Shown here: piece after piece, positions 1-9,085 of the stretch | Position numbering within the stretch: the first letter of the stretch is position 1 | Layout: each line of letters starts with the position of its first letter | Assembly (NCBI RefSeq): GCF_000980835.1 | Contig: NZ_CP011312.1 | Span: 930,001-994,000 of the forward strand | Reading direction: 5' to 3' | From: Corynebacterium kutscheri | GTDB taxonomy: Bacteria; Actinomycetota; Actinomycetes; Mycobacteriales; Mycobacteriaceae | Length of the DNA stretch: 64,000 nt | The notes under the pieces: model-generated | Databases searched by the model: none | Told to the model about the DNA's origin: nothing | What the model saw: only the letters and a program-made list of their open reading frames with translations | Position numbers and translations under genes: made by a program

Positions 1-1
1 A

Positions 2-388
2 CCTTTAGTGGCTGCGCACTGTGCTGCTGCAGTGCCACCAGGACGGGGATTCGTAGCAAGATCAGCAGGAGTAACTGCTATGACAGACAATTCTGATGGA
101 CTTATCCATGATCTAAAGCTGATGGCGAATCGATCATCAGTAAGCATTAATCTACATAAAGAAGCTATTGCCCCAAGTGCTTTAATGCATAAAGCGGCTC
201 AAGCCATTGGTGCTGACCCCTGGGAATGGGTTTTACGCGGTGGAGAAGACCACACTCTTATTGGTACTACGTGTTTGGATGCGCCTAGCGGTTTCCGTCG
301 CATTGGCACAGTAACCAAAACAAAAACCATTGCGGTTAGTGTAGATAAACAAGCCCCTCAATTTGAAAATGGATGGCAGAGTTTCTAA
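2..388 (+). CDS. thiL: Thiamine-monophosphate kinase, C-terminal part (cut by window edge)
   Basis: The frame is open from the left edge to the TAA at 386-388, so only the last ~128 residues are present. ThiL phosphorylates thiamine monophosphate to the diphosphate with ATP in the cytoplasm. The visible part has the family's TDNSDGLIHDL segment (Asp-rich nucleotide/Mg site) and the later RGGEDHTLIGT segment, the equivalent of the usual GGEDYELL motif, in the expected order. A GTG near the edge is not the real start. The stop overlaps the preferred ung start as TAATG, which suggests translational coupling. Confidence 0.88.
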   Translation, partial: PLVAAHCAAAVPPGRGFVARSAGVTAMTDNSDGLIHDLKLMANRSSVSINLHKEAIAPSALMHKAAQAIGADPWEWVLRGGEDHTLIGTTCLDAPSGFRRIGTVTKTKTIAVSVDKQAPQFENGWQSF

Positions 389-1017
389 TGCATGCTTCCT
401 GGAATGGCATATTTAATGCAGAAAAAATCCTACAATTTATCGCCACTGAAGATAATGTAGTACCGCCAAGGGAACAGATTTTTCGTGCCTTGTCTTTACC
501 ACTAGAGCAAGTGAAAGTACTTATTATCGGCCAAGATCCTTATCCCACTCCTGGTCATGCCATAGGAATAGCCTTTGGTACCGCGCCGGGAGTTAGGCCG
601 CTTCCTAAAAGTCTAAAAAATATTTTCATGGAGCTAAGTCAAGATTTAGCTATTCCAGAGCCTATCGACGGTGATCTCACTGCCTGGATTGACCAGGGCG
701 TATTGTTACTTAACCGAGTATTAACAACAACTGCTGGGGTAACTGCTGCACATAAAAATAAAGGATGGGAAGAAATAACCGATGCCATAGTAGATGCGGT
801 TGCTCGTCGAAACGCGCCTTTGGTGGCTATTTTGTGGGGTAAAGAAGCACAAAAATTTGCCCCGATCATTGGTAATGATCGTTGTATTTGTTCCCCGCAT
901 CCATCTCCATTGTCAGCGTATCGTGGTTTTTTCGGCTCGAGGCCTTTTAGTAGAGCAAATAAGATGCTGAAGGAACAAGGTAGTAGCCCTGTGAACTGGG
1001 AATTACCTTCCGCATAG
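388..1017 (+). CDS. ung: Uracil-DNA glycosylase, family 1
   Basis: Removes uracil from DNA to start base-excision repair. From the ATG at 388 the protein is 209 aa, the usual size. The water-activating motif GQDPYP is at residues 48-53 (catalytic Asp 50), and the DNA-intercalation loop HPSPLS with downstream YRGFFGSRPFS begins near residue 171. An in-frame ATG at 373 would add five residues inside thiL. I prefer 388 because it overlaps the thiL stop (TAATG) and begins close to the conserved N-terminus. Neither start has a strong ribosome binding site. Confidence 0.95.
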   Translation: MHASWNGIFNAEKILQFIATEDNVVPPREQIFRALSLPLEQVKVLIIGQDPYPTPGHAIGIAFGTAPGVRPLPKSLKNIFMELSQDLAIPEPIDGDLTAWIDQGVLLLNRVLTTTAGVTAAHKNKGWEEITDAIVDAVARRNAPLVAILWGKEAQKFAPIIGNDRCICSPHPSPLSAYRGFFGSRPFSRANKMLKEQGSSPVNWELPSA

Positions 1018-1064
1018 GGTAGTTATGTGCAAGAAAACATACCCAAACTGTAAAATAACACACC

Positions 1065-2708
1065 ATGACTAAACCGGAGACGCTGGGTGGACGTGGCCTG
1101 CTTTCATGGGCACACCGAGCAGTGGCTTCCTTAGAGCAACGCCGCAGCGAAATTAACGCGCTCAACGTTTTTCCGGTCCCCGATGCCGATACTGGCTCTA
1201 ATATGGCACATACAATGAGTGCCGCATTAAAACAAGCAGAGCAGCTTATTGAAGCTGAACCTGAACGTATCGACGATGCCCCAGCTATTGCTACCGCGTT
1301 AGCCGTTGGTTCGGTACGCGGTGCGCGAGGAAATTCCGGAGTAGTTGTCTCCCAGGTACTGCGCGGGGTAGCTCAAGCTGCTCATACTGGTGCAGTTGAT
1401 GGACGCTGTATCGAACAAGCATTAGGCAACGCCTTGGTATTTGTTCATCGCGCTATTTCTGATCCGGTAGAGGGAACAGTTATTACTGTTTTACGTGCAG
1501 CGTCGATTGCCGCACACCAAGCTAGTGATCGCAGCCTATATGGTGTGGTAAAAGAGGCAACAGATGCTGCAGTTATTGCACTAGCAAATACACCTTCCCA
1601 TTTAGCAGTGTTACGTAAAGCTGGAGTAGTTGATGCTGGCGGACAAGGCTTTGTGGTTATTCTTGAAGCGCTACTTGCTGAAGTATCCGGACAGCCACAT
1701 AATCAATCAACCACTGTGGCAATAAATACGATGGTAGACGCAGCAAGCATTTTTGAAGCTCAAGAAGATATAGCTTACGAAACAACACAACCAGGACAAT
1801 CACATGGGCACCAAGGATATCTGGAGGTCATGTATTTTATTGAAACCCCAGATTTGGAAGCACATAGAGCCGGGCTAGCAAAATTAGGCGATAGCATACA
1901 GCTAGCAGCTATAAGTGAAACTTCTGCTACAGTACATATTCATACTTTTTATGCCGCAAAAGTTATTGAACGTGCTTTTGCAGAAGGCACAGTAAGCAAT
2001 CTCCATATTGAAGTCCTGCCTTCGGTAGAAACGAGTGCACGTACCGTGCGCAGGTCAGTAGTTGCAGTTACTCCTCCGGGAGCAATAGCAACTCTCTATC
2101 GCAATGCCGGTGCCCGAGTGGTAACCCGTGCTAGTGAAGTCGAAGATATTGTGCAGTCACTAGCTAGTGAAGCTCATGCAAGCGGTGCCCAAGAGATTAT
2201 TCTTCTTCCTAATGGCATGGCGGATAAAACCGAGCTTGCCAGTATTGAATTAGCTAGTCACGCTTTTGAACAAGATCTTTTCATTTTACCTACTGTTCAA
2301 CTTGTGCGTGGTCTTGCTGCCTTGGCAGTACATGATCCTAGCCAACCATTAGGGGTAGATACCTATGCAATGGCTGAGGCTGTTGCAGCTATGCGCACCG
2401 TTATTATTAAAACTGCTGATAAAGCACGACTAACCCAAGCTGGTCCTTGTGCCAAAGGCGATTTTTTGGGTATTTCTGGCACTGATACTGTTGCTGTAGC
2501 TGAAGATGTGCTTAATTGCGTTATTATTTCTGCACGTAGATTGCTTGAATCCGGTGGGGAACAACTAACTTTACTTGTTGATACTGAGTTATTCACAGAT
2601 ATTACCGTGGCTGCAATAAGTGCTGGACTACCACCGTCACGAAAAATAGAAGTGATGATTTACCCAGCTGAAAACCTAGGATGCAGTGTTGAATTAGGAG
2701 TGGAGTAA
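1065..2708 (+). CDS. DAK2 (DhaL-like) domain protein, FakA/YloV family
   Basis: 547 aa, cytoplasmic. The N-terminal ~200 residues are a DhaL-type nucleotide-binding domain, with the Mg-coordinating motif PVPDADTGSN at residues 37-46 and a later GARGNSGVV segment. The C-terminal half resembles the DegV-like region of FakA/YloV proteins. In Firmicutes FakA phosphorylates fatty acids bound to FakB. No FakB gene is visible here, so the substrate is inferred only from the family. It lies just upstream of recG with a 3-nt gap, suggesting co-transcription. Older annotations call this family 'dihydroxyacetone kinase', which is unlikely to be correct. Confidence 0.85.
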   Translation: MTKPETLGGRGLLSWAHRAVASLEQRRSEINALNVFPVPDADTGSNMAHTMSAALKQAEQLIEAEPERIDDAPAIATALAVGSVRGARGNSGVVVSQVLRGVAQAAHTGAVDGRCIEQALGNALVFVHRAISDPVEGTVITVLRAASIAAHQASDRSLYGVVKEATDAAVIALANTPSHLAVLRKAGVVDAGGQGFVVILEALLAEVSGQPHNQSTTVAINTMVDAASIFEAQEDIAYETTQPGQSHGHQGYLEVMYFIETPDLEAHRAGLAKLGDSIQLAAISETSATVHIHTFYAAKVIERAFAEGTVSNLHIEVLPSVETSARTVRRSVVAVTPPGAIATLYRNAGARVVTRASEVEDIVQSLASEAHASGAQEIILLPNGMADKTELASIELASHAFEQDLFILPTVQLVRGLAALAVHDPSQPLGVDTYAMAEAVAAMRTVIIKTADKARLTQAGPCAKGDFLGISGTDTVAVAEDVLNCVIISARRLLESGGEQLTLLVDTELFTDITVAAISAGLPPSRKIEVMIYPAENLGCSVELGVE

Positions 2709-2711
2709 CTC

Positions 2712-4847
2712 ATGTTTGGCTGGCATGACACTCGCTTACTAGCATCGATTGTGGGTGAAAAAGAAGCTGCAGCATTAAAACAAGCTTTTGGCTATACCAC
2801 CGTTGAAGAACTACTTAGCCATTATCCTAGAAAATATGCAGCTCATGGACTTGATCTTAACGATGGTACTGTTGCACCCGGTGATACCATTACCTGCTTA
2901 GGAACAATCGTCGATACGAATGAACGCCGACTGCCTGACGGACAAGTTATCTATACTGTGCGTATTTCCGGTGATTCGACTACCCCATATACAACAAATA
3001 TTATTGAGGCCAGTTTTTTCAATGCCCGGTGGATACCACATACCTTAGTTATTGGTGCTCGTGGAATGTTTACTGGCACCTTGAGCTATTTTCGGGACAC
3101 ACCGCAATTACAGCACCCAGAATATATGGTGATGGCAAGCCCAGGAGCTAAAATACAAACCAGTTCCGGGCTTAAAGGACTCATTTCTGCTAGTTCAGCA
3201 AGGAAAACTCTGAGTCTTATTCAATCCTTGGACTATATCCCCATCTATCCGGCAAGAAAGAAAATGCCTAGTTGGCGGATTTTAGGAGCAATTGCAGAGG
3301 TATTAAAACACCTACCCGATATTGCTGAGCCGTTGGGGAACTGTGCGCCCAAAGAGATGGTTACTTTTGACGAAGCAATCCGCGGTATTCATTTTCCCGG
3401 TGTTACCGGGCCACAGCCTTACCTTCATCGAATGCGCTATAACGAAGCATTAGAACTAGCATTAGTCATGGCGCTGAGACGAGCCGATACAAATAACCTC
3501 ACAGCTAAAGCACTAGCGCCAAGTGATATCGGGATGAGATCCCAACTATTAGCTGCATTACCGTATAGTTTGACCACCGGTCAGCAACAGGTCATCGCCG
3601 AAATTAGTAATGACCTTTCCCGCAAAACACCGATGACCAGAATGCTGCAAGGCGAAGTCGGTTCAGGCAAAACCATTGTCTCCTTATTAGCCATGCTGCA
3701 AGCATGCGATGCCGGTGTTCAATGCGCACTACTTGCACCTACTGAAGTTCTTGCCCAACAACATAGCCGCAGTATTACCCAACTTCTTCATCAAGCCGGC
3801 GTAGCAGCAAAAGTAGTTCTTCTTACTAGCTCTCTTAATACCTATCAGCGCCAACAAGCCTTATTAGATATTGTTTCTGGTGAAGCCAATATCGTCATTG
3901 GTACGCATTCCCTTATCCAAGAAACCGTAGAGTTCTATCACTTGGGATTTTATGTCGTTGATGAACAACATCGCTTCGGAGTGCAGCAAAGAGACACCTT
4001 GAGAGCAAAAGCGCCAGTAGGGTTAAGTCCGCATATGCTAGTGATGACAGCAACACCAATCCCGCGCACCATTGCCATGACCGCTTTCGGCGATCTTAGT
4101 CAATCAATACTAAGCGAACTTCCGGGGGGAAGAAGACCAATTAAAAGCTATGTGGTACCTGATAGCAAGATTAATTGGGTTAATCGCGCCTATGAACGCA
4201 TCCGTGAAGAAGTAGCACGACAACGACAAGCATATATTGTGTGCCCACGGGTTAAAGGCACAGGTGGGGTAGAAGAAATCTATGAACATTTGCACACCGG
4301 AGTTTTTAACAATCTCAACATTGCACTCTTACATGGGCAATTACCAGCTGAGGACAAAGAACATATTATGAAATCCTTTGCTCACGGTGAGATAGATGTC
4401 TTAATAGCTACCACTGTTATTGAAGTCGGCATTGATGTACCCAATGCAACCGTCATGATGATTCGGGAAGCAGAAAGATTCGGTATCTCCCAATTACATC
4501 AACTACGCGGACGTGTAGGTCGTGGTGGTAATGATTCAATTTGCCTACTGCACACCGCCGCTGAACCTGATTCAGATACTTATGCGCGTATTCAATCAGT
4601 CGCAGCAACTACCGATGGTTTTTCCCTAGCGGAAATCGACTTAGAATATCGGCAAGAAGGTGATGTATTAGGTGAGCAACAATCAGGCATGGGACGACTG
4701 CGTTTTATTCGGTTAAGTAAACACCGCAAGATTATCGAAAAAGCACATGAACAGGCACAAAAAATCGTCGATAAGTATCCAGAACAAGCGCGAGCTCTTG
4801 TTGTGGACATTGATGATGATGCTCAAGGATTTCTAGCTAAAACTTAA
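2712..4847 (+). CDS. recG: ATP-dependent DNA helicase RecG
   Basis: 711 aa superfamily-2 helicase that remodels stalled forks and Holliday junctions. An N-terminal wedge/OB region is followed by helicase motifs: Walker A GEVGSGKT around residue 314, DEQH (motif II) around 417, TATPIPRT (motif III), and the C-terminal ATTVIEVGIDVPNA and QLRGRVGRG motifs. Length and order are normal for RecG. The start is the first ATG after the DAK2 gene stop. It sits in a plus-strand run of housekeeping genes. Confidence 0.96.
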   Translation: MFGWHDTRLLASIVGEKEAAALKQAFGYTTVEELLSHYPRKYAAHGLDLNDGTVAPGDTITCLGTIVDTNERRLPDGQVIYTVRISGDSTTPYTTNIIEASFFNARWIPHTLVIGARGMFTGTLSYFRDTPQLQHPEYMVMASPGAKIQTSSGLKGLISASSARKTLSLIQSLDYIPIYPARKKMPSWRILGAIAEVLKHLPDIAEPLGNCAPKEMVTFDEAIRGIHFPGVTGPQPYLHRMRYNEALELALVMALRRADTNNLTAKALAPSDIGMRSQLLAALPYSLTTGQQQVIAEISNDLSRKTPMTRMLQGEVGSGKTIVSLLAMLQACDAGVQCALLAPTEVLAQQHSRSITQLLHQAGVAAKVVLLTSSLNTYQRQQALLDIVSGEANIVIGTHSLIQETVEFYHLGFYVVDEQHRFGVQQRDTLRAKAPVGLSPHMLVMTATPIPRTIAMTAFGDLSQSILSELPGGRRPIKSYVVPDSKINWVNRAYERIREEVARQRQAYIVCPRVKGTGGVEEIYEHLHTGVFNNLNIALLHGQLPAEDKEHIMKSFAHGEIDVLIATTVIEVGIDVPNATVMMIREAERFGISQLHQLRGRVGRGGNDSICLLHTAAEPDSDTYARIQSVAATTDGFSLAEIDLEYRQEGDVLGEQQSGMGRLRFIRLSKHRKIIEKAHEQAQKIVDKYPEQARALVVDIDDDAQGFLAKT

Positions 4848-4909
4848 CTCTGATGGGCAAAAATATTGCTGAGCAAAAACACAAAGAAGAATGCGATAAG
4901 GTTAAAACT

Positions 4910-5125
4910 ATGTTTATCTGCGCACCCTTTGCTGGAATCGTTCACTACCATGTTAGTCCGGGTCAAAAAATAGCTACCGGGGAACTTGTCGCTAGTGTCG
5001 AAGCCGTTAAACTCGAAGCACCATTAGTCGCGCCGGGGCCAGGAGTAGTCGCGGTAGTACATTATGAGGATCATGTAGATGTATCCGGTGGAGATAAACT
5101 ACTTGAGCTTAAGGAGGCAGAATAA
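4910..5125 (+). CDS. Small biotinyl/lipoyl-domain protein
   Basis: A 71-residue protein consisting of one biotinyl-like hammerhead domain (CAPFAGIV start, GQKIATGELVASVEAVKLEAP core). It resembles stand-alone biotin carboxyl carrier proteins. The canonical biotinylation motif is A/V-M-K-M; here it reads A-V-K-L with the Lys retained, so biotinylation is possible but not assured. I chose ATG 4910 because GATAAGG precedes it at good spacing and homologous domains start there. An upstream in-frame ATG at 4853 would add 19 charged residues and lacks a visible ribosome binding site. The partner carboxylase is not in the window. Confidence 0.75.
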   Translation: MFICAPFAGIVHYHVSPGQKIATGELVASVEAVKLEAPLVAPGPGVVAVVHYEDHVDVSGGDKLLELKEAE

Positions 5126-5127
5126 AA

Positions 5128-5733
5128 GTGGGTATGACTCGCATTATTTCTGGTGAGGCACGCGGCAGAAAAATTAAAGTTCCACCAACAGGGACTCGTC
5201 CGACTAGTGATCGCGCACGTGAGGGGCTTTTTTCCTCTCTTCAGGTGCGTTTTGGTTTTATTGATGCACGAGTACTTGATCTTTTTGCCGGATCGGGTGC
5301 GCTTGGATTGGAGGCTGCTAGCCGTGGAGCAGCGGAAGTAGTATTGGTGGAAAATAATTCTCAGGCTTGTGAAGTGATTCGTTTTAATGCTGGAGTAGTC
5401 AAGCATCCTCATGTGCGAATTGAAGAAATGCCGGCTTCTGCTTATGTTGCCAGTGCACCACGGGATTATTTTGATTTGGTTTTAGCTGATCCGCCTTATG
5501 ATCTCGCTGATGAGATTATCGTTGAAATGCTTGAGGCGTTAAAGCCAACGCTTGTCGACGGTGGTGCTGTTGTAGTGGAACGCCACCGAGATTCGCCAGA
5601 AACCGCTTGGCCGGCTGGCTATGTGCCAACAACACAGAAACTTAAAAAGCGTACTTTTGGTATTGCTCGCATGGATATGGCGGTTTTTCATCGTGATCTA
5701 GCTGATGCCAAGATAACAGAGTCTAAGGAGTAA
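5128..5733 (+). CDS. rsmD: 16S rRNA (guanine-966-N2) methyltransferase
   Basis: 201 aa SAM-dependent methyltransferase acting on the small ribosomal subunit. It has the SAM-binding GSGALGLEAASRGA loop and the catalytic DPPY motif (ADPPYDL). The GTG start at 5128 has AAGGAGG ten bases upstream. An ATG six bases later is possible but too far from that site. It is followed four bases later by coaD, the usual rsmD-coaD pairing in bacteria. Confidence 0.94.
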   Translation: MGMTRIISGEARGRKIKVPPTGTRPTSDRAREGLFSSLQVRFGFIDARVLDLFAGSGALGLEAASRGAAEVVLVENNSQACEVIRFNAGVVKHPHVRIEEMPASAYVASAPRDYFDLVLADPPYDLADEIIVEMLEALKPTLVDGGAVVVERHRDSPETAWPAGYVPTTQKLKKRTFGIARMDMAVFHRDLADAKITESKE

Positions 5734-5737
5734 AACT

Positions 5738-6232
5738 GTGACTACAGCTGTTTGTCCAGGCTCTTTTGACCCAGTTACTCGCGGTCATATCGACATTATT
5801 ATGCGTGCACATGAGCTTTTCGATGAAGTCGTAGTATTGGTTACCGCTAATCCCAATAAACCATCGGGAATGTTTAATGTTGAAGAGCGTAAAGAGCTCA
5901 TTCGCCAGGCGCTTATCGACGAAGGCATAAATACCTCGGTGATAGTTGATCATTGGAGTGGGTTGCTCGTTGATTACACCAGTGCACGTGATATTTCCGT
6001 CTTGATTAAAGGGCTACGCTCATCATTAGATTATGAGTACGAGCTGCCGATGGCACAGATGAATCGTAAACTCAGCGGAATTGAGACCGCATTTCTTATG
6101 ACAGATCCTAAATATGGCTATATTTCTTCTACGTTGTGTAAAGAAGTAATGCGTTATGGTGGTGATGTTTCTGAGATGTTGCCGAAGAATGTTTATCAGG
6201 CGATGCAAGAAAAATTGCGAGTTAGCCGTTAA
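5738..6232 (+). CDS. coaD: Pantetheine-phosphate adenylyltransferase
   Basis: 164 aa. Transfers AMP to 4'-phosphopantetheine, the penultimate step of coenzyme A synthesis; the last-step enzyme gene coaE is also in this window at 56198. The nucleotidyltransferase signature PGSFDPVTRGH is at residues 7-17 and the ISST signature is in the C-terminal third (YGYISSTLCKEV). The GTG start follows AAGGAG. Confidence 0.96.
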   Translation: MTTAVCPGSFDPVTRGHIDIIMRAHELFDEVVVLVTANPNKPSGMFNVEERKELIRQALIDEGINTSVIVDHWSGLLVDYTSARDISVLIKGLRSSLDYEYELPMAQMNRKLSGIETAFLMTDPKYGYISSTLCKEVMRYGGDVSEMLPKNVYQAMQEKLRVSR

Positions 6233-6396
6233 GAAACCGTGATAGCACTTTTATAGTTAAGCTACGATCTGTATTACTTAATGCTGGTGAACCAGTGTTG
6301 AGTTATTTTAATTTTTAGGCGTTACTTTATTATTTAGTAGAGCATACTAATGCACAAAATACCATCGTGTTTTACTCAAGATAAGGGGGGAGGTAT

Positions 6397-7143
6397 GTGT
6401 TAGCTACCGCAATATGTGCTGGACTAGCGGTTCTCATAGGTTCGTGTATGCAGCGGATTTCTGGTATGGGGCTAGGTCTTATTGCAGGATCAGTTTTAAG
6501 TATTGTGCTAGGCCCAGTTGACGGTGTTTTAGTTATTAATATCTTGGCTATGATTAACGCCGTTATGATTGCAGCCACGATGTATAAGAATATTGATTGG
6601 CATAAATTTTTGATCATCGCACCGTGTGCTCTTTTTGGATCAATACCAGGTGCATGGGTTGTTTCGGCTGTTTCAGTACCGGTATTACACATCGTTATCG
6701 GTAGTCTTTTATTACTAGCATTGAGTTTGGTTACTTTTGGTGCACGTTTTGTTCCGCCTGCTACTGGTGTTACACCAGCTGTGGCTGCCGGTACAATTAG
6801 TGGTTTTACGAACACCCTTGCTGGTATCGCAGGGCCAGTGATAACGGTATATGCACAGGCAGCACGCTGGGAGCATAAGAATTTTGCGGCTACTCTACAA
6901 CCAATTTTTGTAGTCTCGGCATTATGTTCATTGATAGCAAAATTTATTGCTGGAACCGGAGATATAAGTCAGATAAACCCGTGGATTTTTGTTGCCAGTG
7001 GACTAGGAATGGGCATTGGTTTGCTTAGTGGTGGAATACTAGCACGCAAGGTGCCGCTTGCTAACGCTCGTGCACTAGCTTTGAGTATTGCTGGGATAGG
7101 TGGCGTTTTGGTACTTCTACGTGGTTTTATTCAATTGCTTTAA
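6397..7143 (+). CDS. TSUP (TauE/SafE) family membrane permease
   Basis: 248 aa and almost entirely hydrophobic, with about seven to eight predicted transmembrane segments in the two-repeat arrangement of the TauE/SafE family. Members export sulfite or other sulfur-containing or organic anions across the cytoplasmic membrane. The substrate cannot be read from the sequence. The GTG start at 6397 follows a G-rich ribosome binding site (GGGGGGAGG). It stands alone between coaD and a minus-strand ABC operon. Confidence 0.82.
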   Translation: MLATAICAGLAVLIGSCMQRISGMGLGLIAGSVLSIVLGPVDGVLVINILAMINAVMIAATMYKNIDWHKFLIIAPCALFGSIPGAWVVSAVSVPVLHIVIGSLLLLALSLVTFGARFVPPATGVTPAVAAGTISGFTNTLAGIAGPVITVYAQAARWEHKNFAATLQPIFVVSALCSLIAKFIAGTGDISQINPWIFVASGLGMGIGLLSGGILARKVPLANARALALSIAGIGGVLVLLRGFIQLL

Positions 7144-7246
7144 TCGATTATCTTATAAAGCAATCACGTTGGCACGCTATTTCTATTGTCTACAATAGAA
7201 ATAGAAGAGAAAACAGTGTGGTACAAAATGTAGGTAGAAAAATTAA

Positions 7247-7296
7247 TGCACTCGTAGCTACGGGTTAAAAACTAAAATTATTTAGCTATGAGTGCA
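7247..7296 (-). terminator. Terminator of the amino-acid ABC operon
   Basis: A 14-bp stem (7247-7260 with 7283-7296, one wobble pair) with a 22-nt loop. Read on the minus strand it is followed by TTAATTTTTC. It lies just beyond the last gene of the minus-strand importer operon. A second AT-rich hairpin (7178-7188 with 7193-7203) lies nearer the plus-strand TSUP gene. Confidence 0.65.
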
Positions 7297-7319
7297 AAAA
7301 CCTACCAAGAGGAATGTAG

Positions 7320-8087
7320 TTAAAGCAGACTAGAAAGGAATGCTTTGGTGCGTTCCTGTTGGGGATCTTCAATGACCTGGTGTGGATTACCTTTTTCTAC
7401 CACGACACCATCGGCCATAAAGACCACCTCATCGGCAACCTCACGGGCAAATCCCATTTCATGGGTAACTACCAGCATGGTCATGCCTTCTTCGGCAAGC
7501 TCTCGCATCACCCGAAGTACCTCACCGACTAGTTCAGGGTCAAGCGCTGAGGTTGGTTCGTCGAAAAGCATAAGTTTTGGTTGCATTGCTACCGCACGAG
7601 CAATAGCAATACGTTGTTGTTGTCCACCAGAAAGCTGGGCCGGGAAAGCATCTGCTTTGTGTAATAAACCAACTTGGTCAAGAAGTTTTTTTGCGGTAGC
7701 GCGCGCTTCCTCCTCTGAGATCCCTTTAACATGAATCGGAGCTTCAATAATGTTTTCAATCGCGGTGCGGTGTGGGAAAAGGTTAAAGTTTTGGAATACC
7801 ATGCCAATATTTGCACGCTGACGAGCGGCTTCTTTGGCAGAGATTTCATAAAGTATGCCGTCGCGCTCTTTATACCCAATAAGTTCACCATCAACATAGA
7901 GCCGACCAGCAGTAATTTTCTCTAGGTGATTAACGCAGCGCAACATCGTAGATTTACCCGAGCCTGATGGACCGATCAAACACGACACGCTACCGGTAGG
8001 AACTTGAAGATCAATGCCTTTCAGTACCCGGAGACCACCGAAGGATTTATGCACCTGCTGTGCATCAATCATTAAATTGTTTTCCAT
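7320..8087 (-). CDS. Polar amino-acid ABC transporter ATPase
   Basis: 255 aa ATPase of the GlnQ/ArtP/HisP type that powers uptake through the adjacent permease. Walker [10 protein letters not shown] is at residues 39-47, the ABC signature LSGGQQQR at 152-159 and Walker B LMLFDEP before TSALD at about 173-183, with the switch His in VVTHEMG. Last gene of a three-gene minus-strand operon (SBP, permease, ATPase). The exact amino acid is unknown. Confidence 0.93.
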   Translation of the reverse strand: MENNLMIDAQQVHKSFGGLRVLKGIDLQVPTGSVSCLIGPSGSGKSTMLRCVNHLEKITAGRLYVDGELIGYKERDGILYEISAKEAARQRANIGMVFQNFNLFPHRTAIENIIEAPIHVKGISEEEARATAKKLLDQVGLLHKADAFPAQLSGGQQQRIAIARAVAMQPKLMLFDEPTSALDPELVGEVLRVMRELAEEGMTMLVVTHEMGFAREVADEVVFMADGVVVEKGNPHQVIEDPQQERTKAFLSSLL

Positions 8088-8111
8088 GGATGTTTTCCTA
8101 TCCTAGGTTTT

Positions 8112-9050
8112 CTAGTCGTTGAGATTCTTTTTAGGTGCTTCTGCAATGATATTGACGTTTTTAGGCAGTGTGCCCTCAGCGTCGGCTAATGCTGCTAACT
8201 GGCGTGCAGTTAACTGACGAGTTGCGCCACGATCGAAGTACTTTTCTAGGTAGTTCTGACCCACCATCAACAAAGAGGTAATAACCAAGTACCAGGTTGC
8301 CGCGACAAGAAGCAGCGGTACTGGGTCAAAAAGTGCGGCAGCAATGTCAGTAGCACGTCCATATAGTTCGGCAGTGTAAGGAATTGCAACGACCAAAGAC
8401 GTGGTTTTGAGCATGGAAATTAATTCATTGCCAGTGGGAGGAATAATAATTCGCATTGCTTGTGGCAATATGGTGCGCCGAATAGTCATCCACCAACTCA
8501 TACCTAAAGCTTTTGAGGCTTCAGTTTGCCCTTCAGGTACGGATTGAATACCAGAACGCACGATTTCAGCCATATACGCGGCCTCATTAAGACCAAGACC
8601 AACGACGGCGATTATAAACATATTAGACAGGAAGGCATCTAAAGAAATCTCGGCAAAACCTAGGTTGATTGATTGATAAATCGATCCGAGAAGACCCCAG
8701 AAAACCAACTGCACATAGATCGGAGTACCTCGGAAAATCCACAGGTAAAACCATGATACCCCGCGTAAAACTGGATTCGGTGACATGCGTAGTACTGCGA
8801 CAATTGCACCAAGGACAACACCAATGACCATTGATAGAACGGTTAATGCTAAAGTGCGCGCAGCAGCGGCAGCAATCCGGGTATCAAAAAGATATTGTCG
8901 GTAAGCATCCCATCCATAAGCTTCATTGGTTGCGGCGCTAAAGATAAACCACAGAAATAATAGTAATAAAATCACTGCTGCTATCCAGCGTCCAGGATGC
9001 CGTAATGGTTTGGCTTCAATGGGACTTACTGGAAGGGATTGTGTTGTCAT
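8112..9050 (-). CDS. Polar amino-acid ABC transporter permease
   Basis: 312 aa HisM/GlnP-type inner-membrane permease. After a short cytoplasmic N-terminus there are about five transmembrane segments. The EAA loop (EASKALGMSWWMTIRRTILPQA) contacts the ATPase. An unusually long C-terminal tail of about 40 polar residues follows the last membrane segment. It lies between the binding-protein and ATPase genes. Confidence 0.92.
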   Translation of the reverse strand: MTTQSLPVSPIEAKPLRHPGRWIAAVILLLLFLWFIFSAATNEAYGWDAYRQYLFDTRIAAAAARTLALTVLSMVIGVVLGAIVAVLRMSPNPVLRGVSWFYLWIFRGTPIYVQLVFWGLLGSIYQSINLGFAEISLDAFLSNMFIIAVVGLGLNEAAYMAEIVRSGIQSVPEGQTEASKALGMSWWMTIRRTILPQAMRIIIPPTGNELISMLKTTSLVVAIPYTAELYGRATDIAAALFDPVPLLLVAATWYLVITSLLMVGQNYLEKYFDRGATRQLTARQLAALADAEGTLPKNVNIIAEAPKKNLND

Positions 9051-9085
9051 GGTTATTGATCCTTAGTAGATGAGGTCGTAAAAAG

